From: Chondrus crispus
Lineage: Eukaryota; Rhodophyta; Florideophyceae; Gigartinales; Gigartinaceae
Assembly: GCF_000350225.1 (NCBI RefSeq)
Contig: NW_005178942.1
Coordinates: 40,393-104,392, forward strand
Length of the DNA stretch: 64,000 nucleotides
Reading direction: 5' to 3'
This document shows positions 19,953 through 30,933 of the stretch, piece after piece (position 1 is the first letter of the stretch; the number at the start of each line of letters is the position of its first letter). A program made the translations under genes and the position numbers. Under the pieces are notes generated by a model that was given only the letters and a program-made list of their open reading frames with translations, searched no databases and was not told the DNA's origin.

Positions 19953-21044
19953 ATGTCCACAACTGGAAGCTCGCAAACCGCCCCCGGGCGGCGACAGTCC
20001 TCTCTTCATCCTCTCAAGCGCAAGTTTTTCAAGCAGTGCCGCACAGGCAGTGTGACATCGCTCTCTGAAACAATCGCATCTCTCGCTGCTTTACACCCGG
20101 CCACACCACTACCCGCATTGTTTTCTTCTCTACGAACCCCAGCCGACGAGACTGCGCTGCACGTAGTCATCTCCTCCCATCCGTCGCCCGTTCCCCTCGT
20201 TGATCATCTGCTTTCTCGAAGTCACTCTCCATCTGTGCGGGGACACAGTCAGCATCTGCGAACTGTCCTGCACGAGGCCGCGCGAAGGGGCGATGAATTC
20301 GGCCCACCCTGCGTGCGTCTGCTTCTTCGTCACAATGCTCCTGTGAATGCCGTGAAAAGTGGGGACTGGACCCCTCTCATGCTCGCCGCATTAGCGGGTA
20401 TACCTGGAACCGTCAAACTGTTACTTGACGCTTCCGCTAGGGTAGACCTCAGAAACAAAGAGGGTGCCACAGCAGCGCACCTTGCTGCGAAAGCAGATTG
20501 TGTCCAAACGCTAACCCTGATACTCGATGCAGCAGGAGAAGCTGTCCACTGGCGGACGAGAAATGGGCGCACCCCTTTGCACTATGCGGCTCGGTCAGGC
20601 AGCCAGCAATGCATTGGTTTATTACAGAGACGAGCGGCAAGCCCCAGTGCAACAGACAAAGCAGGAATGTGCGCAGCGCATGAGGCGGCGGCACAGGGTG
20701 AAGATGGTGCGCTGAGGATGCTGATGGCAAACCGAGCAGGGCGGGAAGCAGCTTGGAGAGGAGATGTCGGCGGGCTTAATGTCTTGCATCATGCTGCAGT
20801 CAGTGGGGGCGAAAAGGTAGCAATAGTTGCTATGCAACTGGATCACGAGCTAGAATTAGAAGCTGAAGATGCGCGTGGACAGACAGCCATGTTTCTTGCC
20901 CTTTGGCATACGAAAACAGCTTTGGTGGATCTACTTAGAGGGAAGGGGGCAGCAGTTAATAGAATATGGATCGGTCGTTTTCGGCAAGCAGGGAGAGAAA
21001 AGAGCGCGACATTAACCGAGGAGCTGCTGAATACGGAGGCCTGA
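19953..21044 (+). CDS. ankyrin-repeat protein
   Basis: The only in-frame ATG before the repeats is at 19953 (MSTTGSSQTAPGRRQSS), giving 363 residues; the frame stays open upstream to 19719 but has no ATG there. After a basic Ser-rich N terminus come about six ankyrin repeats: DETALHVVISSHPSPVPLVD, TVLHEAARRGD, DWTPLMLAALAGIPGTVKLL, GATAAHLAAKADCVQTLTLI, GRTPLHYAARSGSQQCIGLL and LNVLHHAAVSGGE. Ankyrin repeats are protein-binding scaffolds. No enzymatic or membrane domain accompanies them, so the partner and compartment are unknown. The C terminus is basic (RFRQAGREKSATLTEELL). No intron is needed. Confidence 0.88.
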   Translation: MSTTGSSQTAPGRRQSSLHPLKRKFFKQCRTGSVTSLSETIASLAALHPATPLPALFSSLRTPADETALHVVISSHPSPVPLVDHLLSRSHSPSVRGHSQHLRTVLHEAARRGDEFGPPCVRLLLRHNAPVNAVKSGDWTPLMLAALAGIPGTVKLLLDASARVDLRNKEGATAAHLAAKADCVQTLTLILDAAGEAVHWRTRNGRTPLHYAARSGSQQCIGLLQRRAASPSATDKAGMCAAHEAAAQGEDGALRMLMANRAGREAAWRGDVGGLNVLHHAAVSGGEKVAIVAMQLDHELELEAEDARGQTAMFLALWHTKTALVDLLRGKGAAVNRIWIGRFRQAGREKSATLTEELLNTEA

Positions 21045-21868
21045 CAGAAACTTCACATGCAAGTATAAAGATGGTTCCTGGTCTTAGAGTCCGGAGCTGC
21101 TTTAACGTTGCTCCGGGTCAGTGTGACGATATATCACCTTGTGATTTAATTCCCCAGTAAATCTGTTCTGCGCACCGTCAGACTGGAAGGACAGGTACAA
21201 TTTGATTTCTCTAGATTGGTCAATTTGCGGTTTCGCATGAAAAAATGGACCTCAAAGAAAGTTCCTTCTTGCTGGTAAAATTGCATCAGCAGAAAGGAGG
21301 GAGTCGTTCCCCATATCAACGTTATCCAGAAAAGCCAGGAGAATAATTGAGCACAAGGGCATGAACAGTGAACAAGGACTTCATCGAAGAACTTACCATA
21401 TCAAAGCATTGAAGTGAGACATGTAACAATTTTGGTTTTCAGGGGACCTGGTCGGTGTTTTTGACGAGATCGTTTCCATTCAGATGAACTGAACTTTTCA
21501 ATGGCATAGCAGTCACAGTAGTCCTTGCGCTTCCTCTGGCTTCATCAGACCTTACGTAGTATTTGTCATTCTTAATTCGTTCGAAAAGTTGGAGCAAAAC
21601 TCTGTTGTGAAGATGTCAAGTTTCGCTGTCTAAGAAAACGATGCAAGTGACTGCCAATATCACACATTTCTGCGACATTGTGTCAAAAGTCGTTGGTCTG
21701 GTAGAGGGCGAGGGGGATTTTATATCTTTAACATTGTAGCGAGGGGGGTAAATTTATCATTTAGCGATGTTCATTTATCATTTAGCGATGTTCATTTATT
21801 TTTCTAACGTTGGAGGGCCTAACGTCATTTAGCGAACAGAATATTTGATATATGCCATTCACGTTGGG
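21045..21868. other. intergenic with a short tandem repeat
   Basis: No gene seen. At about 21754-21796 the 21-base unit TTTATCATTTAGCGATGTTCA occurs twice in tandem, and a shorter CATTTAGCGA follows near 21824. A GGGGGGTAAATTTATCA block here also occurs near 3515. Confidence 0.55.
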
Positions 21869-21877
21869 TATAAATAG
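21869..21877 (+). promoter_or_regulatory. TATA box of the 5S rRNA gene
   Basis: TATAAATAG lies about 30 bases upstream of the 5S gene. Upstream TATA elements for 5S transcription by RNA polymerase III are known in plants and some algae. Confidence 0.6.
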
Positions 21878-21899
21878 TGTTGGACAAATCATGAGTGGT

Positions 21900-22019
21900 A
21901 CATTCGGCCATACTAAGTCGACATGTACCCGATCCCATCCCGAACTCGGAAGTCAAGTCGCTTCAGGCCGGGCTAGTACTGAGGTGAGGGATCACTCGGG
22001 AATCCCCGGTGCCGAATGT
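21900..22019 (+). rRNA. 5S ribosomal RNA
   Basis: About 120 bases. The ends pair as ACATTCGGC with GCCGAATGT. Conserved 5S blocks are present in order: GGCCATACTAAG, the loop region GATCCCATCCCGAACTCGGA with AGTCAAG, and CTAGTACTGAGGTGAGGGATC with CTCGGGAAT. The internal A and C boxes lie within this central part. The gene stands alone, with no rRNA cluster visible on either side, and is followed by a T run. It supplies a structural RNA of the large ribosomal subunit. Confidence 0.96.
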
Positions 22020-22021
22020 TA

Positions 22022-22027
22022 TTTTTT
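22022..22027 (+). terminator. RNA polymerase III terminator
   Basis: Six T residues start three bases after the 5S gene end, the usual Pol III stop signal. Confidence 0.8.
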
Positions 22028-22549
22028 GCGACTGCGGGGTGGGACAGGCTTTGCAAGAATGTCTGTGCAATTGGGGCTGAGTGTTGGAAACTGGTACAGT
22101 ATCCAAAAGAGGTTTTCTTTTGAGTATTTGAATATGCTCTCGGGAGATGCTTGTCCATGCCCGGGACTCTGCATCGCTGCGTACACATCCATCTCCGAAA
22201 CGAGTTTACGACAGCGTAATCTCGACATTCGGACTAGACGTACTGTGTCGAACGATGGCATGATTGGAGATGCTGCAACACAACAAGAGCCGAAGCGGGG
22301 AACCGAAGGGAAACGTTCTTGGAGATTTGAGTTCTAAAACTATTGTACTGTACGCCATTCCGTAAATATGTATTTTTAGTGCAGTAGTTGGGGTCGAGGA
22401 CAGAAGACAAAGGCTGCCGTGTAAATGTAACGCGCCGTGCGGCCCGCCCTCATCGACGACATGAGTTGCATATGCATGAGGGCGGAATTGCGTTCCCTCA
22501 AGCCAATGGCCCAATCGAGTTGACCGCTGCTCTCTGTTGCTCAAGAAAA

Positions 22550-22569
22550 AATATATATATATATATATA
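22550..22569. repeat. (AT)n microsatellite
   Basis: About ten AT units. Confidence 0.95.
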
Positions 22570-22580
22570 CTGTACGTATA

Positions 22581-22873
22581 CAGGGGGGGTCGCTCAATAG
22601 TGCCTACTTTAGTAGTGCTTCCCTCCATATAGTGCTATGACTCACCCTCTGGCACAGGTTATCATAAGCTCACACGTGTATCATCCGGCATGGTTCAGTA
22701 CTCAAAGGATGAAGTTATTTAGTTGTGTTACACAGGCTTTGTTCTGTTTGTGTTAGCAGTGTGCTTTGTCCCCAAATATATGTATTTGAGCCTCCTTTAT
22801 ATAGTGCCATCCCTCCAATAGTGCCATAGCTAGAGGTATGTCACGCTATAGCACTATATCGTAGGAGGCACTG
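22581..22873. mobile_element. Tigger/pogo-type MITE
   Basis: A 293-bp non-coding unit flanked by TA on both sides. The left end is CAGGGGGGGTCGCTCAATAG, then TGC. The right end on the other strand is CAGTGCCTCCTACGATATAG, then TGC. The CAG start, the TATAGTGC-like core and the TA duplication are those of pogo/Tigger ends. The interior repeats ATAGTGC-like words on both strands. The same left-end sequence recurs at 37918. Confidence 0.6.
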
Positions 22874-25800
22874 TATACCGTTCCGGTGCAATAGAGTTCA
22901 CGTGGTAGAGTGGCTGTTCTTAAAAGTGTATATGCGTGGAAAAGAAACCAACGATACGTTAGTCATTTCAGGTTTGCGTATGAGAACTGAGGAAGCATAG
23001 GCCAAATATCCCACTCGTGGAGGAGGTTGGCGCGGAGATTCTAACCAGCATCACACACATCGAGAAGTGCAGCCCACATTCCTGGGCCCCCACTCCCTCA
23101 TTCTTCCCCCACCCTCACCACCCTCTCACCCTCTATGCCCCGCTCACACCACCGCTGCGCAATTCGCCGGTTATAGAGCGAGCCCAGTGGCCGGACCGCA
23201 CACGAGCTTCACGCGATCGAGATATGTTTACGACACCTGAAAACGCGATGCAGATATATCAAAAACGAAGCCAATGTTCTTGTCACGGGAAGATGAATTG
23301 GGCTTCTACATGAAATATCATCAGAAGTTCTGTTGTGCAGAATACCTACCTACTTAGTGGAGCCTTTTACAGCTCAAAGACCATCTCTATGAATGTCCTA
23401 AGTATGGGAAACACTCTTCCACATGCAGGACTCTCACTTTCCAGAAGTAAGTATTTGAATTCTAGACGAGAGTATGTATGTTCGTAGTCGAAGTTGGTAC
23501 CAGAACAAGGCAACTGAGGTCCGTACCTGACCTGCCTGGCGTCGATGGAATGATCAAAACTCTCGGAAACTACATAGTTGACTGGCACACAGTATTTGGA
23601 TGTACCATGCAAGTCTTCTTTGAATAGTACAGAATATACAACTTCTACTGGAAGGGAGCCCTTAGATATTTACGAAAGCATGTACCGATTTGTTTCGAAC
23701 ACTGACGACTCTTTGATAGGCCTGTCGTGGCTACTGTCACAGCGTGAGACCTCATTGGCGTTTTACGGAACTCGACAGTTGTAACACGAAGTAAAGAGAG
23801 AAAGAGAGAGAGAGAGAGTTAGGAAAGAGGCTGTTGCATGCCTCTTTCAATGGAGAGCTAGATAGGTCTTATATCGGAGCATGGGTCATCTTTCTCAGCG
23901 GTCCGGACGATGACATTCTGATAGAGGCAGACGCCGTAGATATTCTAAAGCAGGTCGTCATTCATTTACATCAACGGGTTTGAGAGTGCAGTTGGGGAAG
24001 TCCAGGCTGAGCTGCCAAAGCTGACGTTTCATTAGACCGATCCATACGGCAGGATCGAGAAGCACGGGAAGTCTTAGAGACTATACTGTACGTGGCTTTC
24101 TTGTGGGTGCGCACGACTACTTAAGAACGCTCGCAAAAAACACGCTTGGACGTGCGAATCCGTTGAGCGATTACGCCAGGGTGGTTCCTGGCCGAAGCTG
24201 CATGCCTGACAAGCACTTTAAAGCGGTGCCGGTGCCTTGCAAACAAACAGACATACTTTGATGCTGCTGCACTGAGGAACACTGCTTCAATGGTGACATG
24301 TATAGGATGTTTAGACTCTACGCATGCTGGCTAGTGGAGCGTCCAGAGCTGGTTCAGATCGGCGTGGGACGGTTGCGCGTCAGAGGGTGTTTCAGGGTTT
24401 TATACTAACGGCGTCACAAAGAAGGCCCATAGCACTACAATGCAATACGCGGGTTAGCGACACTTCGCAACTTGCTGAGCTGCACAGGGCTAACGAAGGA
24501 TGCGGTGCAACTTGTGCTTTTAGAGCTACCACACGGAGCTGGATTTCTCTCAGGGATGTGTTTTTTTGGCTCAACAAGGAGTTTGGAAGTGGTGACGAAT
24601 AGGAAGCAGGCTTGTTGTACAGAGTGCGGGTGCTCATGCAATTGAAGTTCGCGTCTGGCGAGAGACGTTGGGCCAAGCACGAGTCTGACAGTGAACCGGT
24701 GGTTGTAAACGGGAAGCTGCGCCATACTTACTAGAGTACGCTCGCAGAGCAGACCTGGTGCTTGAGCATAACATGCACGTGGGGGCAGGATGCGAAAACT
24801 TTGCATCTGCAGTCGGCGCACGAAAAAGATCTACATTGGTGGGCGATATCCTGTAAACGTTGACGACAACGGGAGTTGTGTTCCGGCTAGTTCGTGACAC
24901 GACACAGCATATGGCACACCCTTTCGCATATCCGAGTGCGTGCGCGCAGCGGTGCTGCCGAGCCCTCCCGTCCAGGCTCGGTGCTTCTTCGAGAGGCTCT
25001 CGAGTCGAGCACACGGACGCCTTGGGTGTTCTGCTGTTGGTACCATAACGCGCCTGCTGTACCGCAGCAGTGGTGCAGCGTGGTGCGGTGTCCGGAGGCA
25101 GTGATGGGATTTAAACGGACACGAAATCGTGCTGCAACCCAGAGTTCTAGGACTGAGCCGCGCAATTGGCGCGTACGAGACGCACGAACGCGGTTTCCTT
25201 TTCAGAGTGCGCAAGCGCGGTACAGTATCTGCAGCGATGGAATCGGGGACGCACTTACAGCCACCCGTTGTTCCGAGCGGGAGCCACGCAAGCAGGTTGC
25301 ATGCATGCAAAGCCAGGCAGCGAGGCGGTAAGCCTTTTTACCAGGATGGCGAGGAGGCGGGTGGGTTTACAGGTAGCAAATCTAAATCGGGTTGTCGACG
25401 GCGTATTGGATCTAGGGAGAGGGGGCACGAGAGATAAGATCTGGGGGCAAAGGGCATGCGCGGCTTGTGCCGCGAAGAATTAGAAAGCGGTAGCCGTTGA
25501 TGAGAAGCGATTCGCGGTTCTCGTGGCGTTACACAGTACCCTTAGTGTAGTGTACTACTGCGCACTGGAGGGGAATAGCGGTTTCGAAAGCCACGAGTTG
25601 AAGGTATGTACTGTACAGTAACCGGCAGCCTCGAAACCCGAGAAAACAGGGGCTTTTCAGGCGGGGGGCCGGCCTATATGGGAATCCGAGTAACAATTGC
25701 AGGGGTCTTCAGTCGTTTATCATACTAGGCTTGTTCCGATCGGGGCGGCAAGGAGCCTCCGAGAACGGCGATTGGGCGGCGGCGATTTGGCGGCAGCGAT

Positions 25801-26489
25801 TGGGCGGCGCCGAGATATCTGATTCGTGTTTCGCGGGAGGCCGGCGGACGCGCGATGCTGGCAATGGTGCGGCCGCATGAAGAACAGTGGAAGACATGGC
25901 GGTACCCTTCGAAGGGTTTGGCCCTAATGCTCTTGCACAGGGCCGCCCCTGTACTTTCTCCATAAAGTCGACCATTCAAGGGTATGACATGGCGCGTACA
26001 AAAATCTCAACCGGCGCCGCCGTCGCCGTGGCCACACAAGCCTTGTACGCACCTGCCGCCTGCACAATCTGCCGGACAATCTCGGCCCGCATCCGGCGGG
26101 CCCCCCCCCGTCCAACCGCGCCGCGCCAAGTACGCTTTCTAGATTCCTTCCGCCCGCTCCCGCCACTCCCCGCCGGCCACGCGTCCCCCAACCCCCAAAT
26201 ATCTACACAGATATTTGCACACGCTCCCCCCGTTCCCGTATTTCCCTCGTTGGCATGCCCAGCCCCGACAAACCGCCGCCCGCAACGCTTCCTAATTCTC
26301 GCCTGCGGCCCACCTTTCATTGTCCCCCAATTCCATCAGCAATAAACGTATACCGACCACTCCTGCCTTCCGCCCCATCCGTCTCCCCCCCCCTTCCCCC
26401 CCCCCCCACCTCACACTCCCCGTAGCCTTCCATGATCATCACCCCCCCCCAAACCCATCACTCCATCGATCCACCCATTTTCTTTCAAC
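22874..26489. other. 3.6 kb without a recognisable gene
   Basis: Open frames on both strands are short and overlap one another, without domains. A GA microsatellite lies at 23793-23818. Between 24800 and 25500 the sequence is GC-rich with frames of up to 160 codons on both strands, none convincing. From 25970 on it becomes C-rich, ending in the leader of the CCT-domain gene. Confidence 0.45.
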
Positions 26490-27062
26490 ATGGGAGCCGG
26501 CCGTGCCGCCACCTCCTCCATGCAGCGCATCAATAGCGAAACAAACCTAGCAGTCCAGCTCCTGCTTGCAGTGAGCGGCGACCGCCCCATCGTAAAGCGC
26601 ACACCCAAACGCTTCGCACTACCCGCCGCCTCACCACACATCTACCGCTCCTCCCCGAGCAGTTGCTCCGAGCCTGGCGAGACCTGCTCCGATTCTGACG
26701 CTACTGAGCCTGCCACCTCCGCTGTCGCCTCACCGGCTATCATGAAGGCCACGTCCAGCCCCGTCGCCCTGTCAAAGTCGCATCATGGGCGAGGCGCGGA
26801 CAGCACCCTGTTCAGGTACACGAGAGAGGAGAGATTGCAGGCGCTGAAGAGGTTTCGAGACAAGAAGAGGAGAAGGCAATTCCAGAAGAAAGTCAGATAC
26901 ATGGTCAGGAAAAGGCTCGCCGAGACACGCCCGAGATATAAGGGACGCTTCTCGAAGCCGCCGCCAGGCGAGAATTATGACGATGGCACGCCTGGACCGC
27001 AAGCGCCGACAAAGGCAGGACAACAGCAACCAAAGTTGCCACTGCCAACTAAGAGTTCATGA
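26490..27062 (+). CDS. CCT-domain (CONSTANS/TOC1-type) transcription regulator
   Basis: A 190-residue protein from the ATG at 26490, preceded by a long C-rich leader. The C-terminal half holds a CCT motif of about 43 residues: REERLQALKRFRDKKRRRQF, then QKKVRYMVRKRLAETRPRYK and GRF. The motif is basic, contains a nuclear localisation signal, and in plants contacts NF-Y subunits and DNA in light and clock control. No B-box or response-regulator receiver domain is present; the N-terminal half is Ser/Pro/Ala rich with a short conserved-looking stretch (INSETNLAVQLLLAVSGDRP). It is therefore a CCT-only protein. The target genes and any clock role are unknown here. No intron is needed. Confidence 0.9.
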   Translation: MGAGRAATSSMQRINSETNLAVQLLLAVSGDRPIVKRTPKRFALPAASPHIYRSSPSSCSEPGETCSDSDATEPATSAVASPAIMKATSSPVALSKSHHGRGADSTLFRYTREERLQALKRFRDKKRRRQFQKKVRYMVRKRLAETRPRYKGRFSKPPPGENYDDGTPGPQAPTKAGQQQPKLPLPTKSS

Positions 27063-28075
27063 GGTGTCACTCGATTTCGAGGCAAAGCCGTTCACGTCCC
27101 TCGCCTTCTCATGTGTCCTTGTTGCTACTGTGTAGCTATGCAATCGCCTGCTTGTAGAAATGTCGTTGGCCTCGTTGGGTTTTCGTCACTCCTTGTTCAA
27201 CAAGTCTAGTATTATTATGTGAATAGCAAACAAACAAACTGTTACAATTTTCTCGTGCGAATCAGTCTCGCTTCATTTTAATCTGCACATTTTCGTTTTG
27301 CACAATAGCGAAAACGTAGTTGGATTTGCCACGTGATGGTGAGATTGGGCGCCCAGCTTGGAGTCATGAGTACGATGGCCCCATGGCAGGTCTGAGCCTC
27401 CAGAGACATGCTTGCATGCCAACCTCACGCTTGCGTACACATCCCTCCATGAATTTCCAGCTCCAAACGCGCCACTTTACCTAACGGCATGCACATTTCC
27501 TCCAAATATCTGGTGGGGTTTTTTTCTGGCTATTCATGTCCGTTTTGCATCCGTTACTAGGACAAAACCCCTCTGATATTTATTTGCCAAAACCACAATC
27601 TGATCAACCTCCTCCACCTCAGCCTACAAGTAGTTCTACCCGGACACGTCCTACGTAGAGGGTATCTATCAGTACACTTCACAGGCAACCAACACACCCA
27701 TGGTTCTCCTCTCTTTGATCGGCCCACAGTAATTTACGTTTCTTTGTAATCACGACAGCAGGACGTTTGTTGCTTGGCAACAGATCAATACAGTAGGCTA
27801 CTGTACTGTGTCGGTGCCACTTTTCGGATCTATTGTGCATGTACTGTACGGTATGACGCCTGTCACAGCATGATGCCTGTTACAGCCGGGTCAAGAAAAG
27901 CAAACCGGCTGTTGGTGCAACCTGTGGGAGCTAAGCAGTAGAATCAGCTGAAAGCTATTACCTTTGATGCACTCCTGCGTTCGCGCTTGAGAGTAGGCAC
28001 TGCTATAAGTATTCGTATGATCCGAGATCGTTCTACGAAGGCAACATGTGGTGCTTTCTATAGCCCTGTGCTCCG
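27063..28075. other. intergenic, no gene seen
   Basis: AT-richer sequence with several TACTGTA/GTACTGTAC words between 27780 and 27860. No convincing frame. Confidence 0.5.
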
Positions 28076-29143
28076 GTTTGTGACGATTTAGGGCGTCACA
28101 AAAAGTGAGACGATTTGTGTGACGATTTGTGAGAGTTTTGCTCTTTTCGCCGCCGTCATCTCATTCGTCTCACTCCATCTTCTCATTCGTCACACATGGT
28201 TTGTGAATATTTGTTGAATTGTAGCACTTTTTGAAAACGTTTTGTGATCATCACAAAAATCGTCTCAAACATCACACATTTTCGTGAATCTTTTGTGATG
28301 GTTTTGTGAGACGCATCTCAAAACTCTCAAACGTCAACCTTGAAATCAAAACTCTCACACTGACAGTGTGCATTTTGTGATGGCAGTGTGCATTTTGTGA
28401 TGACTTTGTGTGAGTTGTGTGAGGGCATCACAAAGATCACATATAAAAGGCTCTCCATCTCAAAAGGCAAACAAACTGAACAAAGTCACACAAAAAAGAT
28501 CTCCCTTTCCAGCCCTCTACGGCTAGTTTCCAGAGACACTTCCCCTTCCCTTCGTGTTCGCAACTGCGTAGGTTGAACCGGAATTTACTGCACGAGAAGG
28601 TCAGTGGGACCCAAACCTACTGCGTACTATGTAGTTGGGTCAAAAGAGGGACAAAAGACGGGCGACCCAAGACACTTAGAAAGGGCTCGCGCCAGGTGCA
28701 GTGGTGTTCTACATGTAGGCAAGCTATCTGCTGCAGTTGCCGGACGGTCTGGCATTCTCGCCCTACACTGAAGCGACATGGGCCCTCTCCTGTCCATGAG
28801 AGGGAGTTTGACTCTGAGCGACGCACTCCTCGACGAATAAGGCAGGCTTCACAAGCCCGAGAGTGAAGGCCGTAAAATATCTGTAGAACAAGGCTATCAG
28901 CTATGCTTTTTAGATGGGTTTGTGATGGTTTGTTGATGTTGGAGATGATTGTGAGACAACGGTGTGAGAGTCACAAAACAATTTTGTGTGTGAATCACAA
29001 AACAGTCAACAAAAGAGCACTTCGAGATGTTGACGTCACAAAAATAAAGTGAGATTCACAAAAACAAAGCGAGATTCACAAAACTTGTGAGAACTTTGAG
29101 ACGTTTGTGTGCATTTTGTGAAGTTTATGCCCCGATCACAAAA
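28076..29143. mobile_element. probable DNA transposon remnant with dense TGTGA/TCACA ends
   Basis: About 1.07 kb. The outer 300 bases on each side are packed with TTTGTGA and its complement TCACAAA. The two ends look like imperfect inverted copies: left TTTGTGACGATTTAGGGCGTC, and right, on the other strand, TTTTGTGATCGGGGC. The centre carries a small zinc-ribbon frame. Many subterminal copies of one short word are the usual layout of transposase binding sites. No target duplication was found, so the superfamily is open. Confidence 0.5.
28573..28866 (+). CDS. zinc-ribbon frame inside the TGTGA-rich element
   Basis: An open frame of 97 codons without an early ATG; an AG at 28570-28571 could be a splice acceptor, making this a last exon. 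It encodes paired cysteines: CVLC, then CSTC, CCSC and a nearby His (CRTVWHSRPTLKRHG). This arrangement resembles the C-terminal zinc domain of piggyBac transposases (C-x2-C, C-x2-C, C-x2-C, H). No DDE core is visible upstream, so this is at best the tail of a transposase or a lone DNA-binding domain. The tail is Arg-rich. The link to piggyBac is inference from the Cys pattern only. Confidence 0.4.
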   Translation: MNRNLLHEKVSGTQTYCVLCSWVKRGTKDGRPKTLRKGSRQVQWCSTCRQAICCSCRTVWHSRPTLKRHGPSPVHEREFDSERRTPRRIRQASQARE

Positions 29144-29727
29144 TAGGACCACCCCACACTTTTCGGGAGGACACTACTCGAAAAGTACGGGTCTCCTGGA
29201 GACAAAACGTATATCTTCTTAACGACAACACAATTCTGCGTTCAACGAACCTACTCTCGGGACGTAGCGCTCAACAAGACCGAAGCAGGAGGAAATAACC
29301 CGACTGGGGCAAAAAATAGCCGTCACAAAAAAGGAGCACAGGGATAGGTCCTGGATGCAATTTTAAAAGAGTATGCGCTGTACTCGTACGCGCATGTACT
29401 ATTACCTCATCTTTAAAACACCGCTGCAATACTGTACCCTGCTTTCGTTTCGGCAACGCCCTGTTGTGGCGAACAGAAACGCCCCAGTCCCACTCGGCTT
29501 TCGAAACAAAACACGCCCTGCACGCTCTCTCGGCGTCGATTAACGGATGCTGCGGACCGCCGTGAAGGCCCTTTCACACTCTGTTGTCCAGGGTTCATAT
29601 GAATAATTGTACAACACCGTTCAAGCTATCGCGGTACCGGCTTACCAGTGCCTTAACGTTAGCGGGCCCTTGTGCTTCGTTCAAACATTTCTAAGCTTGC
29701 GCTCTGCTAGGCAGTAGATCCAGCGTG

Positions 29728-30906
29728 ATGAAGGACCCCTTGGATGACATCGAAACACTCCTTGCAGGCATGGGTAATGACCGTGACGCCGACCTTGACT
29801 CTCTACGTGACGATGCGGAAGGTAAGAAAACAGACGAAGCTCCAGATGGCTGCTCGGAGCTAAATAATTCCAGTCCGTGCAGATCGGTCTTGGATACCAT
29901 CCTGCACCAACTTCACGGCGAAGCATATGAAATCTCTCGGCCCAACCCGAGAACACAGCGCCAGCGCTTGAGAAAGCCGCTGACCGACGCCCCCAAAAAG
30001 AGGAACGCACAATCAAGACCATCCAACCAAAACCGAAAACTTCGCCAGAGACGGACGACATCCAAGAAGACAGCAGCAGCGAAGAAAAGCACCCCGAAGA
30101 ATCTCCCGGTAGTCAGCACTGAGATTGTCAAATGCCCCCTCAGTGGTGAAGACACAGACAACAACCATTTCCTTCAACAAATGAGGTCTTTAGCTGAAAA
30201 AAAGCTACAGGTACGCGAAAATCTCCGTCCCATTCATTTTCAGCCTTCTTCCTCAAGCGAGTCATGGCAACTGGCGAACTCAGCGAATGAATCTAATCGT
30301 CCAGCCCTCAACTCAAGAGCACATGCGGTAACAGAATGAGAAGAGGAAATCCGAGGCAATGCGGCAAAGAACAATCAAGAAAATGCAAGACCAGGCTGCC
30401 AAAAGCGAAGCAGAGCTCCGTCAGATAGCTGCTCTTGCGTCCCGCAGTATTTCAAGAACACTTTCGACTCAAAAGAGAACTCTTCCAAGCGGCATTGCTG
30501 CTGCGATGGCTCTCGCAAAGGTACGTCAACAGTCTCTCACACATGCGACCAATCCACGCCAAGAGCGTATTCCTCTATCCGATATATTTCCATCATCATC
30601 TCGCGACTCACCCGCGATATTCCACTATCACTTCCATGCAATCTTTGTCTATAACGACAGGAAATCAGTGCCGAGCAAGCGGCGGAGGACGTTCCGATAG
30701 TAGGGAGCACCCGTGACTTTGCCGATACTATCAAAAGGCTTGGATCTGAGATGCAGAGCCAAAGAGCCGAGAATTCGAAAGAAGCCAAAAAAAGAGAGCA
30801 AAAATTCATGGAGGAAACGGCCAAAACCTCATCACAACGCAAAACGTTCACTAAAGTGCTTGCCGAAGTTGAAAATATTCTAAAACTTAAACACGAGCCC
30901 GCATGA
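29728..30906 (+). CDS. three-exon gene of unknown function, basic and coiled coil
   Basis: Exons are 29728-30210, 30335-30520 and 30661-30906, all in phase 0, giving 304 residues. Donors are GTACGC and GTACGT; acceptors end TAACAG and CGACAG. The three exons all open in the right phase, strong support for the model. The N terminus is acidic (DDIETLLAGMGNDRDADLDS). A long basic stretch follows (RQRLRKPLTDAPKKRNAQS to TSKKTAAAKKS), likely nuclear. The last two exons form charged heptad-like helices (EKRKSEAMRQRTIKKMQDQA, then IKRLGSEMQSQRAENSKEAK), probably a coiled coil. I do not recognise the family. The gene converges with the methyltransferase, with 27 bases between the stops. Confidence 0.75.
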
Positions 30907-30933
30907 GTTGCAGGTTTGATTAAGCGATGTGCC

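Noticed and set aside
22024-22337. Protein-coding frame continuing through the 5S rRNA gene (21852-22337)
   Set aside because: The first half is the 5S gene read as protein; the rest has no support.
24324-25483. Several GC-rich frames of 90-160 codons on both strands
   Set aside because: They overlap each other in all frames, lack motifs and have no splice pattern that joins them, as expected for GC-rich non-coding DNA.
25989-26345. A second H3-like start: MARTKISTGAAVAV in a plus-strand frame
   Set aside because: Only ARTK and STG match the H3 tail, there is no QTAR, and the rest is Pro-rich low-complexity sequence. It is probably chance and does not support a second mimic.
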